Below, one piece after another: positions 15,999-24,760 of a stretch of DNA of 24,760 nucleotides (positions are counted from its first letter, which is position 1; every line of letters starts with the position of its first letter). The position numbers were made by a program, and so were the translations under genes. The notes under the pieces were generated by a model. It saw only the letters and a program-made list of their open reading frames with translations. It did not search any database and had not been told where the DNA came from. The DNA comes from Stentor coeruleus (Eukaryota > Ciliophora > Heterotrichea > Heterotrichida > Stentoridae): positions 1 to 24,760 of the forward strand of contig MPUH01001071.1 in assembly GCA_001970955.1 (NCBI GenBank), read 5' to 3'.

Positions 15999-16385
15999 CT
16001 ATACATTTTTAGAGGCTCTAGTAATAAAGTTATCGACATTAGGGTAACTGTTTCTAACCAGGTACTCTGATTTCAGTCTCATAGTACTAACTTTATTATG
16101 TTTCTTTTTAGCTGGTCTCTCAATCCCAGAAAGTGCCCCTTTCCATTCAATCCTATCTTCAAACCTCTTTTCCATATGTTTAGGCACAGCAATCACACGT
16201 TTTTGCGACCGAGAAATTTTCCTTTTAGGTGATTCAGAAATAGAGTTTTGCAATGAAATGCTTTCAAGAAATGAAGTGTCTTGAAAGTAATCATTAAGTT
16301 TTTCCGAAAGCTCCTTATATTCACTAAGCAATTCCGAATTTTCAGTAGGTTCATTAGCAAGTCTATGCCAGTACAAACTTGACAT
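15999..16385 (-). CDS. Small basic protein, unknown
   Basis: 128 aa, ATG to TAG. No domain recognised. An acidic helix at about 13-45 (ENSELLSEYKELSEKLNDYF) is followed by a very basic stretch (SPKRKISRSQKRVIAVPKH) with basophilic kinase sites. The layout, an acidic N-terminus then a basic tail, resembles other small ciliate-specific proteins. The next gene upstream on this strand ends at 16519, 133 bp away. Confidence 0.7.
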   Translation of the reverse strand: MSSLYWHRLANEPTENSELLSEYKELSEKLNDYFQDTSFLESISLQNSISESPKRKISRSQKRVIAVPKHMEKRFEDRIEWKGALSGIERPAKKKHNKVSTMRLKSEYLVRNSYPNVDNFITRASKNV

Positions 16386-16518
16386 TGATAATTATTTCAT
16401 TTTATCACAAGGCTCTTGCATTTCTAACCCTAATCATATACCCCAAACAGTTCCAAACACACAAAATCGTTTTTCAAATCAAAAAATTCATCAAAAGAAT
16501 TAAATCTATCTAAACTAC

Positions 16519-17166
16519 TTAAAGTAAATGTTGATCTAGTGCTGAGTTGCTGCAAGATCTAGCTTTGATAACTCTGCCGATTTCAAGGAAAATCAATCCA
16601 GTAACAATGATGATAATTCTCAATGGAAGAAGTAATGCACCCATTAGAGTTTCAAGGGTGCTTTCTAAAGGTAAACTGAGGACAAAAACGAGGATAATAG
16701 CGATGACTACAGGAACACTGTATTGTTCACGTACAAAGCAAATTCTGTTTAAAACATAGTCAATCAGGATTAAAAGTACTGGGAATACATAGCCACAGTA
16801 TAAGTCAATTCCTTCAACGGTAAAAATGTCTATTGGGCTAAGAGAATTAGCTTGGTCAACAATAACCCAATCAAATATTGTCAATGGCCAAATCAAGGTC
16901 CAAGCCACAAGGTAAGCAAGGCAAGCAGGCTTGTCTAGTTTATCAACAAAATAAGCCAAAGTTGCAAGAAGGTAAAATATCACCCCTGCTACAACTTTCC
17001 AATTGAAAAGTACCTCAATGAATCCAACAACTCCATCATCGCCCATCATATAAGCCATGCTTCCAATACTAACCACCAAAGCTACAATCCTGTAGATTTG
17101 GAGAACTCTATCATGTTTGGATGCCTTCACTGAAGACATGCTTGCAGGAAACATATCGAAGCCCAT
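16519..17166 (-). CDS. Six-helix membrane protein, possibly FAR-17a/AIG1-like
   Basis: 215 aa, ATG to TAA. Hydrophobic segments at about 21-41, 56-73, 81-104, 122-140, 149-166 and 172-194 suggest six membrane passes with short loops. The middle region (AYLVAWTLIWPLTIFDW, then a polar loop, then YVFPVLLILIDYVLN) is reminiscent of FAR-17a/AIG1-type proteins, but I cannot verify the catalytic Thr and His of that family, so the name is a guess. No signal peptide. The N-terminus is short and cytosolic-looking. The 5' flank to its right is strongly G-rich on the + strand. Confidence 0.8.
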   Translation of the reverse strand: MGFDMFPASMSSVKASKHDRVLQIYRIVALVVSIGSMAYMMGDDGVVGFIEVLFNWKVVAGVIFYLLATLAYFVDKLDKPACLAYLVAWTLIWPLTIFDWVIVDQANSLSPIDIFTVEGIDLYCGYVFPVLLILIDYVLNRICFVREQYSVPVVIAIILVFVLSLPLESTLETLMGALLLPLRIIIIVTGLIFLEIGRVIKARSCSNSALDQHLL

Positions 17167-17640
17167 ATTTTATATTCGCCATCAATTTTTCGATAAGAAA
17201 CCTTTAGGCTTAAAATTATAAGTGGCTTATGAGGAAACTTAGATTTTATATAGATAAGTGAAAACGTTAGACTTAGATTATTTATATGAAACGCTTAGAT
17301 CAGAATGCGACTAAAAACAAGCATATGGTTTTTACCTTGGAAATTTAAGAATTACTTTAAGAGAGAGTTTTATTTTAGAAAATATTTGACCTGAAAATTG
17401 TGAAGTATTAAGGTAAAAGGAAATTGGAAGGAAGGATATAAATATTAAAAGGAAGAAGATAATAGAATTTAGGTATGAGTTTTGACTGGGAGAATTATGA
17501 TTGAGAGAATTAGAAAATATTGTGGATGATGGTATAATGAAACAAGCGTCTAATAGATAAGAGGGTGTTTGATAAAAGAAAATTTAATATGATTGAGATA
17601 ATCTTAGAGAAAGTGTAAGGTTGAATAAATTTTATTTGAG
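17167..17640. promoter_or_regulatory. G-rich 5' flank of the 17166 gene
   Basis: No gene seen. By hand count 17341-17580 has about 57 G and 7 C on the + strand, so the sense strand of the gene to the left is C-rich and G-poor for over 400 bases upstream of its ATG. No defined promoter motif is recognised. Confidence 0.45.
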
Positions 17641-19370
17641 TATAATTATAGTAGTTATTTACATCATTCTTATAGGCACCCTATAAGCAGGCATGAGGCC
17701 ATCTTAGTTGCCCCTTCATAGATTTACATAATCTTTCTTGTCCTGGGAAAGAGATATTAGGATATTTCTGTAGAGGCTGAGTCTGTATTAAGATCTTGGA
17801 ACCTTCAGAAATGGTAAAAATTTCTAACTAAATCCCTCGACAATATGAATCTATAATAATATGTTATTTGAGTATAAACAAGGGTATTATGTGAAATTAT
17901 GCTATATGAAGTTCATTTATTATAATACAAGAAGGTCAGATTAGTTATAAAATTCTATTTAAAAGGTAAAAATTCGATTTTATTATATAATTCAACAAAT
18001 AAAAATTCACCCTGAGCAAGACTTATATAGAATAGACTTTATAAAAATTTAGTTAGTATAAGAATATTGAGTATAAGTGATATTCACTGATTTTTATCGA
18101 TTTGTATAGGTGACTTTATAATATAATTTTGAGTATCTTTAATAATAAATGGCTCTTATCTCCAAAGATCCAAGTGTATACATCCCATAATAGAAAATAT
18201 CTTGTATGCATTTGCAAATATATCGTCTGTACATTTTATAAATGGCAGAACTGAATAATTGGGAGCATCTTTTCATAAATACTTATCAATAGAATATAGA
18301 GAGTCTATAAAATCTCAATAATCAATTCTAAACACTTAAAATCCTGCTTATTAAGTTCAACTTTGAATCAAAAATACAATAAAAAGTCCTCTGACATCAT
18401 TTTTGATTGAAAATAACCTTAAAAATTCATCCAAAATACAGAAATATGGATAGATCTGGTATGAAATTTTAGGGAAAGTAGTTAGCTTCTAACCTTTAGA
18501 AGTTGTAAGATAAATTTGCAATATCAGTACCTTTGACTATGATAAAAGGTATAGAGAACATATTTTAACTTAAAAAGAACAGAAAATTAGGTTTTATTTT
18601 TACCTAATGTAATCCTTCAGATTTTTATCGGAGTTTAGATTTATTATTTACTGTGAAAATAACTTGGTTTAAATTATGGATAAAGTTAGATGATAAAGCC
18701 CTTGATACTATCTGAGCGTATTAAGTGAATTTTGTACGAATTTTTTTTTATAAGTGAGTAAGTCGAATATTAGTATTAAAATATTTTATGGTTATAATGG
18801 ACAGAATTTATTACTTTCATTTGTTGCGTAAGGCTAATTCTTGGGAAAAAATCAATTTTTTTAACGGTTGACTAATTATATCAGTGAGAATAAGTAGCTT
18901 TCAGACAGCCTAGTTAGGATTAAAAGCAAAATATACAAGAAAGAGAAAGCTCAAGTGGGTGATTATCAGAATTTTAAATTAAGAATTCAAATATTAATAT
19001 AATAAAGCATTGTTTTATATAGTATATTTATTATTAATACTATATTAGGAACGAGATATAAACAAAGCATTTTATTTGGAAATTTTCCTTACATATTTCA
19101 TATAAAACTTGCTTGAGTTTTTTAATATAATATGCTTAATAAAAAATCACTTAATTTTATAAGTCTTAGCTCAAGTTGCAAAGGTATAACTAAAGTCAAC
19201 TAGAAAGGTCTTACAAGATAAACTTTAAGAGTTTCATAGTATGCTTTATAAAAGAGCAAAAAATACTGATATATTACTAGTTTGCCAAGTACATCTTAAA
19301 AAACATAAAAACTTCAATATTATTATCCTATCCTTAGCGTAATATATCATTCTATAAATTAATTACTTTC
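17641..19370. other. 1.7-kb stretch with balanced composition, possible decayed coding DNA
   Basis: No intact gene. The composition is less skewed than the flanks on either side. Several coding-like segments appear on the + strand in different frames, for example HPIIENILYAFANISSVHF near 18180, PSDFYRSLDLLFTVKITWFK near 18620 and MDRIYYFHLLRKANSWEKIN near 18800. Stops occur at about the density expected of random AT-rich DNA, so a decayed gene is only one reading. I recognise no family. Confidence 0.3.
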
Positions 19371-19635
19371 TTGAAAAAAAAAATCCATCAAATCAAATAT
19401 ACTTTAAAAAATCACATAATAAAATAACAAGCATAAAATTCTCTATTTTAATCATCTAATAATATCTAAACTTATTCTATTATTCATATGATTATTATCA
19501 AAACTTCTTAAATTTCAAGATAAAAATTTATTAAATAAATTAACCATCTGTTTAACATAAAGCAAAATGATCAATCCCATCTTCTCATATTAGTGCAATT
19601 TATACAATATTTATTCAATATATTTTTATTTATAT
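19371..19635. promoter_or_regulatory. C-rich 5' flank of the 19636 gene
   Basis: AT-rich with C much more frequent than G on the + strand, the same pattern as upstream of 7185. No defined motif is recognised. Confidence 0.4.
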
Positions 19636-20142
19636 ATGAAGAGTGTTTTTAAAACAGCAGTTGAAGAGAATCAAGATTTTTCTTCCTGGGGCTACAGTCC
19701 TTTAAAGTATTACAAGCAATTCCTTCCAAGGTTTATCAAAAAGCCTTTCAATCCTCACAAATCAAAATCAAGTCCTCCTAAAGAATTGCCAAATACTACA
19801 AAAACTAAAGGAAACTACAGATGTCAAAGTATTATGCAAGATCTTGTCCATTTTGCTAGACCAGTTTCTCATGGCTTCCCTAAAAGGAAAAGTACAATTA
19901 CATCAAAGCCTATTAAAAAACCTTTTAACAGGTCGCAGTCATGTGGAAGTGATAAGATTTCTTTATATGAAATTGGAAATATTGAACGCTTGCAAAAACT
20001 TGTCCCAGTAAGACCCATTTACTTCTCATATCAAGAACAAAGAAAAATCTTTCAAAGGCACAGTTCACAATTGATTAGATCGTTTATTGTATCTCCACAA
20101 ACATCTCGTCGAAGCTATAGGAAGTATTCAAAAAATAAATAA
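19636..20142 (+). CDS. Small basic protein, unknown
   Basis: 168 aa, ATG to TAA. No domain recognised. Very basic, Pro/Lys/Ser-rich, with a repeated KKPFN motif (FIKKPFNPHKS at 33-43 and PIKKPFNRSQS at 92-102). The central HFARPVSHGFPKRKST and the Arg/Ser-rich C-terminus suggest disorder and phosphorylation. An N-terminal aromatic segment (SSWGYSPLKYYKQFLPRF) may be a short binding motif. Fourth small basic protein in this window. Confidence 0.75.
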   Translation: MKSVFKTAVEENQDFSSWGYSPLKYYKQFLPRFIKKPFNPHKSKSSPPKELPNTTKTKGNYRCQSIMQDLVHFARPVSHGFPKRKSTITSKPIKKPFNRSQSCGSDKISLYEIGNIERLQKLVPVRPIYFSYQEQRKIFQRHSSQLIRSFIVSPQTSRRSYRKYSKNK

Positions 20143-20389
20143 TTAACTGTGTATGCAAAGTTAGAAATAACAAGTTTGTAAGTATTAATTATGCATTATC
20201 ATTCAAAATATAGATGCTCATATAATCTTAAACATTTTATAATATTTTTATTTAGATTTAATATCGGCTATTCTTCTTATTTTGATACAATAAATCATAT
20301 TTTTTGTTATACTATCATTTTTAACTCATAAGGATCTCTTTCATTCCACAATAAATTAATCGATTTCTATTTAACCCCTGCCTAATAAA

Positions 20390-21211
20390 ATGGATTATCA
20401 TTATCCCTGCATGATTGCAATGGCACTGAGTGCGTTAGCATCATTAATTGTAATATTTTTAGCTCTTCTATCAAAAAAAATTAGGAATACTTATCCTGCC
20501 AATCTTGTATTAGTCCTAGCAATCATTGATTTTTTGCTTAACACTTTCTCAATAGTTCCAATTAATAAGCATTACAAAGATAATAACTGGCTTTGCATTT
20601 CCCAAGGTTTCTTTAATCAAATTTTTAGTTTGGCTGATGTTCTTTGGATTGCATTTATGTCATTTGAACTATATAATCATGTTTATAGGGAAAAAACTCG
20701 CCTTGAATATGGTTTAAAATGGCCTATCATAATTATTAGTTTGATCAGTATCATTAGTGGTATTCCACCTATTATATTGAAAAAGTACGGCGACTCAGGT
20801 GCATGGTGCTGGATAAAAAACCATGAAAATTTTAATGATTCTAGTTATGCTTTAAGAATAAGTTTGTTTTATGGTGAAGTTTGGATCACTTGTATGTGGA
20901 TAGTTTTTGCAAATTATAAAGTTTTAAGAAAAAAGTGGGATTATTATGATCGTGAAAATAAAGGAGTTATATGGCAACTTATTTTGTATCCTGCGATATT
21001 TGTTTTTTGTTTTCTTTTCATTAGTATTGAAAGAATGAAGGATCAGAACGAAGCATATAAAGAGTTTTCTATGGCAGCCTTAATGAGTGAAGGATTTTTA
21101 AATATGTTTGTGTACGCTTTCACTACAGGAATAATCGATTTTAAATCGTATAAAAGAAAGCACTTTACACAAGATATAGTATTAAGTCAGACTACTAGCT
21201 TTTTAAGATAA
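20390..21211 (+). CDS. cAMP-receptor-like seven-helix receptor (copy 1)
   Basis: 273 aa, ATG to TAA. Seven hydrophobic helices at about 8-28, 38-57, 71-94, 109-130, 155-177, 194-213 and 227-248. Cys69 and Cys140 could form the usual disulfide between helix 3 and loop 2. GAWCWI (137-142) is the hallmark seen in the Dictyostelium cAR/cAMP-receptor-like family (class E GPCRs); helix 2 has LAIIDFLL, helix 3 LWIAFMSFELYN, and helix 7 EGFLNMFVYAFT. Ligand is unknown; the family label does not prove cAMP binding. The cytosolic tail is short. A second copy lies tail to tail at 21611-22453. Confidence 0.88.
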   Translation: MDYHYPCMIAMALSALASLIVIFLALLSKKIRNTYPANLVLVLAIIDFLLNTFSIVPINKHYKDNNWLCISQGFFNQIFSLADVLWIAFMSFELYNHVYREKTRLEYGLKWPIIIISLISIISGIPPIILKKYGDSGAWCWIKNHENFNDSSYALRISLFYGEVWITCMWIVFANYKVLRKKWDYYDRENKGVIWQLILYPAIFVFCFLFISIERMKDQNEAYKEFSMAALMSEGFLNMFVYAFTTGIIDFKSYKRKHFTQDIVLSQTTSFLR

Positions 21212-21380
21212 GTTAAATAATTTATAAAAAAAAAATGATATGTAGATATTGGTATTTCTAAACTGCATTATGTAAGAAGTAATTATAATATAATACTTTT
21301 ATATTCATTAAAATACTTAAATTGCATAATATTGAATGAAGCATTCATCCTGCGTTGCTAGATCTAATATTTCCTAGAGC
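21212..21380. other. 3' flank of receptor copy 1
   Basis: AT-rich; no gene seen. Confidence 0.3.
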
Positions 21381-21604
21381 ATGAACATAATTTCCTTTTC
21401 TCCAAGTCTTAATGCAGAATCAGAGATTATAGAGCTTGCAAATTGACCGCATTTTCAGGCACAAAAATATATAAAAAGATGTGAGCCAAAGAGATCAAAA
21501 CTGTTGCAAAGAGATGCCCCAGAGAAGGTAGAAAAAAGAAGGACTAATGTAGGATTTTTTTTGAAGATAAAGAAGCTGAAAAATTGAAATTAATAAAAGA
21601 AATG
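21381..21604 (+). pseudogene. Coding remnant between the two receptor genes
   Basis: From ATG 21381 the frame reads 21 codons (FSPSLNAESEIIELAN) to a TGA at 21444-21446, then stays open for about 40 more codons (AQKYIKRCEPKRSKLLQRDA, then EKVEKRRTNVGFF). Adding one T to the T8 run at 21555-21562 moves it into EDKEAEKLKLIKEMV. The charge pattern is coding-like. One stop and one homopolymer shift suggest a dead gene fragment. No family recognised. It reaches the 3' end of the receptor gene on the other strand. Confidence 0.45.
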
Positions 21605-21610
21605 GTGATA

Positions 21611-22453
21611 TTATTTAGCTACTAAATTCATAGCAACACCATTACTTTCATATTGGCTAGCTTTACCCTTTCTCGATATCATTTGCTTGATAATTACTTT
21701 AACTTCGTCTGTAAATCCATACACTATCATGTTTAGGATTCCTTCAATCATCATCATACATTCAGAAAATATATGAAACCATAAAGGTATTTCTACAGCT
21801 TCTTCAAATATTCTTGAAATAGTTATAGGGCAATAGCAAATAAACAAAATTAAAGGATAGAAAGCGAGCTTGTTAACAATACTTTTATTTTCTCTACTGA
21901 AACGATATTTAAGTTTAAAATACAATTTCACTGAAACAAAAGTATTCCATATCATAACAATCCAAGCCACTCCGTAAAATAAGAGTATTCGCAAAAGCAA
22001 GTTCTCTAATTTTCTTGGTCCTTTAGATTTATTTATCCAGCACCATGCCCCAGCTAACTTATAAACATCTAATGTCCAAGGTATTAAAGCTGTTATTGTA
22101 CTAATAATCAAGATAAATATTAATGGTTTGATATATCCATACATAAGTTTAGGCATATCCTTATACACAACATTATACAATTCAAATGACATAAAAGCAG
22201 TCCACAAAAGATCAGACATATTGAAAAGTTGATTTAATGCTCCTTGCAATGAGCAGAAAACGCGATTTTCAAAAAGTTCTACTGGAATCAAACTGACTAA
22301 GCTCCATAAAAAGTCAAGTATTGCAAGAATAAATATTAATTGAAAAGGATATCGTTGTCTAAGGTTGGCATTTGTTATAGATAAAATTATCATCATTAAT
22401 GAACTTATAGTACTAAGAGCCATAAAAGGGCTTACTGCAGCATATTGTATCAT
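21611..22453 (-). CDS. cAMP-receptor-like seven-helix receptor (copy 2)
   Basis: 280 aa, ATG to TAA. Same layout as copy 1: helices at about 9-28, 37-57, 70-93, 107-128, 151-173, 195-213 and 227-247. Shared motifs with copy 1: YPFQLIFILAILDFLW, C-x-LQGALNQ..N.SDLLW, AFMSFELYNVVY, GAWCWI (135-140), RILLFYGVAW, and EGILNMIVYGFT. The C-terminal tail differs. The match along the full length shows the two are paralogs, now in opposite orientation. Ligand unknown; G-protein coupling is inferred from family only. Confidence 0.88.
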   Translation of the reverse strand: MIQYAAVSPFMALSTISSLMMIILSITNANLRQRYPFQLIFILAILDFLWSLVSLIPVELFENRVFCSLQGALNQLFNMSDLLWTAFMSFELYNVVYKDMPKLMYGYIKPLIFILIISTITALIPWTLDVYKLAGAWCWINKSKGPRKLENLLLRILLFYGVAWIVMIWNTFVSVKLYFKLKYRFSRENKSIVNKLAFYPLILFICYCPITISRIFEEAVEIPLWFHIFSECMMMIEGILNMIVYGFTDEVKVIIKQMISRKGKASQYESNGVAMNLVAK

Positions 22454-23005
22454 TTATACAATAATATTTTATACTTGAAATTATAACTTAAAGAATAAGT
22501 ATTTTTATAATAATCATCATGATAAGTTAAATTTTGAATAGCAGATAATTTGATTAAGATTTTATAGACAACGAGCTTTACTTCAAATACACATTTTATA
22601 GATACAATTTTTTATATTCAAATTCGCTTATTAAGACTATTAATTATAAAAATTCCAGAAAGGTACTACTTATTATTTATAATTCCGATAATTTGGCTAA
22701 CATTTCACATTCGGAAATAAAATTATTTTAATTTTGCTTTACTTTTTATTATAAGCGCAATATTTATATATTAGATTATTTAACACCGCATCACTAGAAT
22801 ATGAAATGTAATAATATAGAATAAAAGACATCGTTTGCAATACTTTTAAAGTTATCTTGTGTGAAATATATTTAATCTATATCTTTGAAACATTTTAATA
22901 TAGTATATGCTTAAGGTGATGCTTGATGGAAATGGAATATAGTGTACATGGGTTTTATTACATTATATAAGGCTTTAATTAGTTTTGTAAACCATATTTA
23001 ACACT
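22454..23005. other. Spacer without a recognised gene
   Basis: Very AT-rich, holding the 5' flank of receptor copy 2 and the upstream region of the lipid kinase remnant. No ORF or remnant is convincing, and the strand skew seen beside other genes is weak here. Confidence 0.35.
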
Positions 23006-24760
23006 ATGGAAGATCTAGAAATTGCATCAGTATTTTCATCATTAGCAAAAGGGAAATCATTAGGACTGAAAGTATTTATAGCAAACTTTGAAAAATTAGG
23101 CTTTGCTCTCTCAGGGCTAATCCTAGAAAGAATCTACAAACTTATTGTAAAAAACCCTAAACTTGAGATAAGTTCTGAGGACTTTCAAAACTATTTTCTC
23201 TTAGCTAAGATGGAGAATACAGATGAAAAGAGTCAACTTTTATATAAATTTTTCACTCTTAGAGAAGGCAGAAAAACATAGGACCATTGCAAATTTTTGT
23301 ATTAGTGCTTTTCAAAACAGGTTAAAATATTGTTTGTTCTTAAGGAAATTTAAAAAAAGAAATGATTATCAGAGCTTTTAAAGATTTTGATAGAGATAAT
23401 GATGGTTTTGTTAACTTTGAAGATTTCAAAAAAGCTGTTGATAGAAATGACAATTTGATTGAATGGGAAAAACTTTTAATTTTCGGCTATGGAATTCAAT
23501 CACAAGATAAGCTTTATAATGATAACAGAAAAGTTATACAAGACAATATCCAGTTTTTGATTGATAGTTTTGGGAATCTTAATAAAGAAAACACTAGAGC
23601 AAGGTTTAATGAAGATGTTACAACATTTACTTTGAAATGAATTGAAAATTAAAATACAATTTCAACAAATGGACATAAAGTGAATTTAATCCAAGCTTTA
23701 AAAAATAATAGCATTTTAAATGGCAAATTCCCTAAACATCTTTTAGAGGTATTCCAAAGAGTATTAAATACATCAACATCATCATGTCCTTCAATTTTCA
23801 CAAACTCATCAGATTTTTTTTCTTCACAAACATTTTTCTTTACTATTCTTGGGCTTAACAAATATTTCACCCATAGACTTCTTCAAATGCCTACAAGAAA
23901 ATCTTTTAAGTTTCATACTGGATGTAGAAATGAAGGAAGATTTTATAAAATATCTGAAAAAAATGCAGAAATGTTTCTAGCAATGAGGAGAAAAAGATAA
24001 TTTTAAATAACCAGAATTGGTACAATCCTTTTAATTAGAAGGTGAGATTGAAAAATTTATTGAAAACAATTTTGAAGATGATTTATGGATACCAAGTTCA
24101 GGAAAGAGTGGCAGTTGCTTTTATCTTTCACTGAATTCTAAGTTTATAATCAAAACACTAAGAGAAAATGAATATGAACAACTTCAACAAATGGTTTTAT
24201 TATATCTTGAATATATTCCGCAAAACAGAAGAAGTTTTTTAACAAAATTCTTATGACTATATAAATTTAAAAGACTTAATAACATATTATAAGCTTTCAT
24301 GTGGTCGTTTACTACTTATGAATAAAATTTTTCAATTATTTCCTGAAAGTAGTGAATTTTATGATCTCAAAGGTAGCACAATCGGACGTAAAACAGAAAA
24401 TATCGAAAAAAATCGATTAAATTCTTTAAAGGATTTAGATATTACATCTAAAGCATATAAGATACAGCTGAGTACTGTTTTGAATTATTATTTTACACAC
24501 AATTTTCAGAAGATGTGAACTTTCTCCAGTCTCAGTCTTTGATTGACTATAGCTTATTATTAGGAATATCTCAAACTTCTTTACAAGAAAAATTACCATC
24601 TAAGTATTATTCTTCTGAGAATAAAGAAGTTGTTTATACATTTGGAATTATTGATTCATTATCTGCTTATTCGATAAAGAAAAAACTGGAAAACTTTTTT
24701 AAGAGTGCTTTTCTTGGTCCGGGTGTTACTTGTGTTCCTCCTGATCAATACGCCCAGAGA
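23006..24760 (+). pseudogene. EF-hand plus phosphatidylinositol phosphate kinase (PIPK), broken; runs off the window
   Basis: Homology pieces lie in order but in several frames. 23006-23278: EF-hand-like helices (ISSEDFQNYFLLAKMEN), then TAG. From about 23350: a canonical EF-hand loop at 23389-23424 (DRDNDGFVNFED) and a long linker, with TGA at 23638-23640 and a nearby TAA, up to MFLAMRRKR near 24000. From about 24000 in a new frame: EGEIEKFIENNF and SKFIIKTLRENEYEQL, with two TAAs. Frame changes near 24250 to NKIFQLF and the PIPK hallmark DLKGSTIGR (24363-24389). Frame changes again near 24505 to SLIDYSLLLGI (24536-24568) and FGIIDSLSAYSIKKKLENFF. The parent enzyme would make PI(4,5)P2-type lipids under Ca control, as in the Plasmodium PIP5K with an NCS-like N-terminus. 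Each shift fits a one- or two-base indel, mostly in short A or T runs, and stops fall where Gln or Trp is plausible. Sequencing error alone would not explain the stops. Confidence 0.85.

Noticed and set aside
17641..19370. A long frame that becomes open if TAA/TAG are read as Gln and TGA as Trp
   Set aside because: With no stops every frame is open, a second frame looked just as coding-like, and stop density is about that of random AT-rich DNA. The intact neighbours show no such codon use.
1004..22453. Blepharisma-type code (UGA as Trp)
   Set aside because: About 49 Trp codons in intact genes are all TGG; with UGA as Trp many TGA codons would be expected in such AT-rich genes.
1..24760. tRNA, rRNA, CRISPR, transposon ends or telomere repeats
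   Set aside because: None could be recognised by eye; a covariance-model scan would be needed to exclude small RNA genes.

Overview
The window looks like macronuclear DNA of a heterotrich ciliate, most likely Stentor or a close relative. The DNA is AT-rich and the genes are short, closely spaced and on both strands. Two genes are interrupted by introns of exactly 15 nt, both beginning GTA and ending TTATATAG. Intact genes end in TAA or TAG (one possible TGA), and every Trp codon I tallied (about 49) is TGG. That argues against the UGA=Trp code of Blepharisma and against the all-stops-ambiguous code of Condylostoma. The species call is inference.

Layout, left to right. 1-1003: AT-rich DNA with coding-like scraps. 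1004-1762 (-): NUP54-like nucleoporin. 2193-3686 (-): Ser/Thr kinase with one intron. 3971-4630 (+): broken gene of unknown family. 4903-6399 (-): charged CxxC protein, head-to-head with a TTLL glutamylase at 7185-9677 (+). 9762-10100 (+): twin-CX9C mitochondrial protein with a His-rich N-terminus. 10504-11214 (-): four-helix membrane protein with one intron. 11275-11910 (-) and 12541-13101 (-): small basic Ser-rich proteins. 13381-14037 (+): conserved hypothetical. 14357-15271 (+): SAM-FHA-FHA protein. 15999-16385 (-): small basic protein. 16519-17166 (-): six-helix membrane protein. 17167-19635: long stretch without an intact gene. 19636-20142 (+): small basic protein. 20390-21211 (+) and 21611-22453 (-): two related cAMP-receptor-like 7TM receptors, tail to tail, with a coding remnant between them. 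23006 to the window end (+): a phosphatidylinositol phosphate kinase with an N-terminal EF-hand region, broken by several frameshifts and stops.

By theme, the genes are mostly signalling (kinase, two GPCRs, FHA adaptor, lipid kinase remnant), cilium or cytoskeleton (TTLL and perhaps its divergent neighbour), plus nuclear pore and mitochondrial housekeeping. No operon-like functional cluster is evident. The structural observation I find most unusual is in the spacers. Flanks right of genes tend to be G-rich and C-poor on the + strand, and flanks left of genes C-rich and G-poor, whatever the direction of transcription. Long spacers therefore flip from G-rich to C-rich in the middle, while the broken-gene stretches look more balanced. 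I found no tRNA, rRNA, CRISPR array or recognisable transposon.
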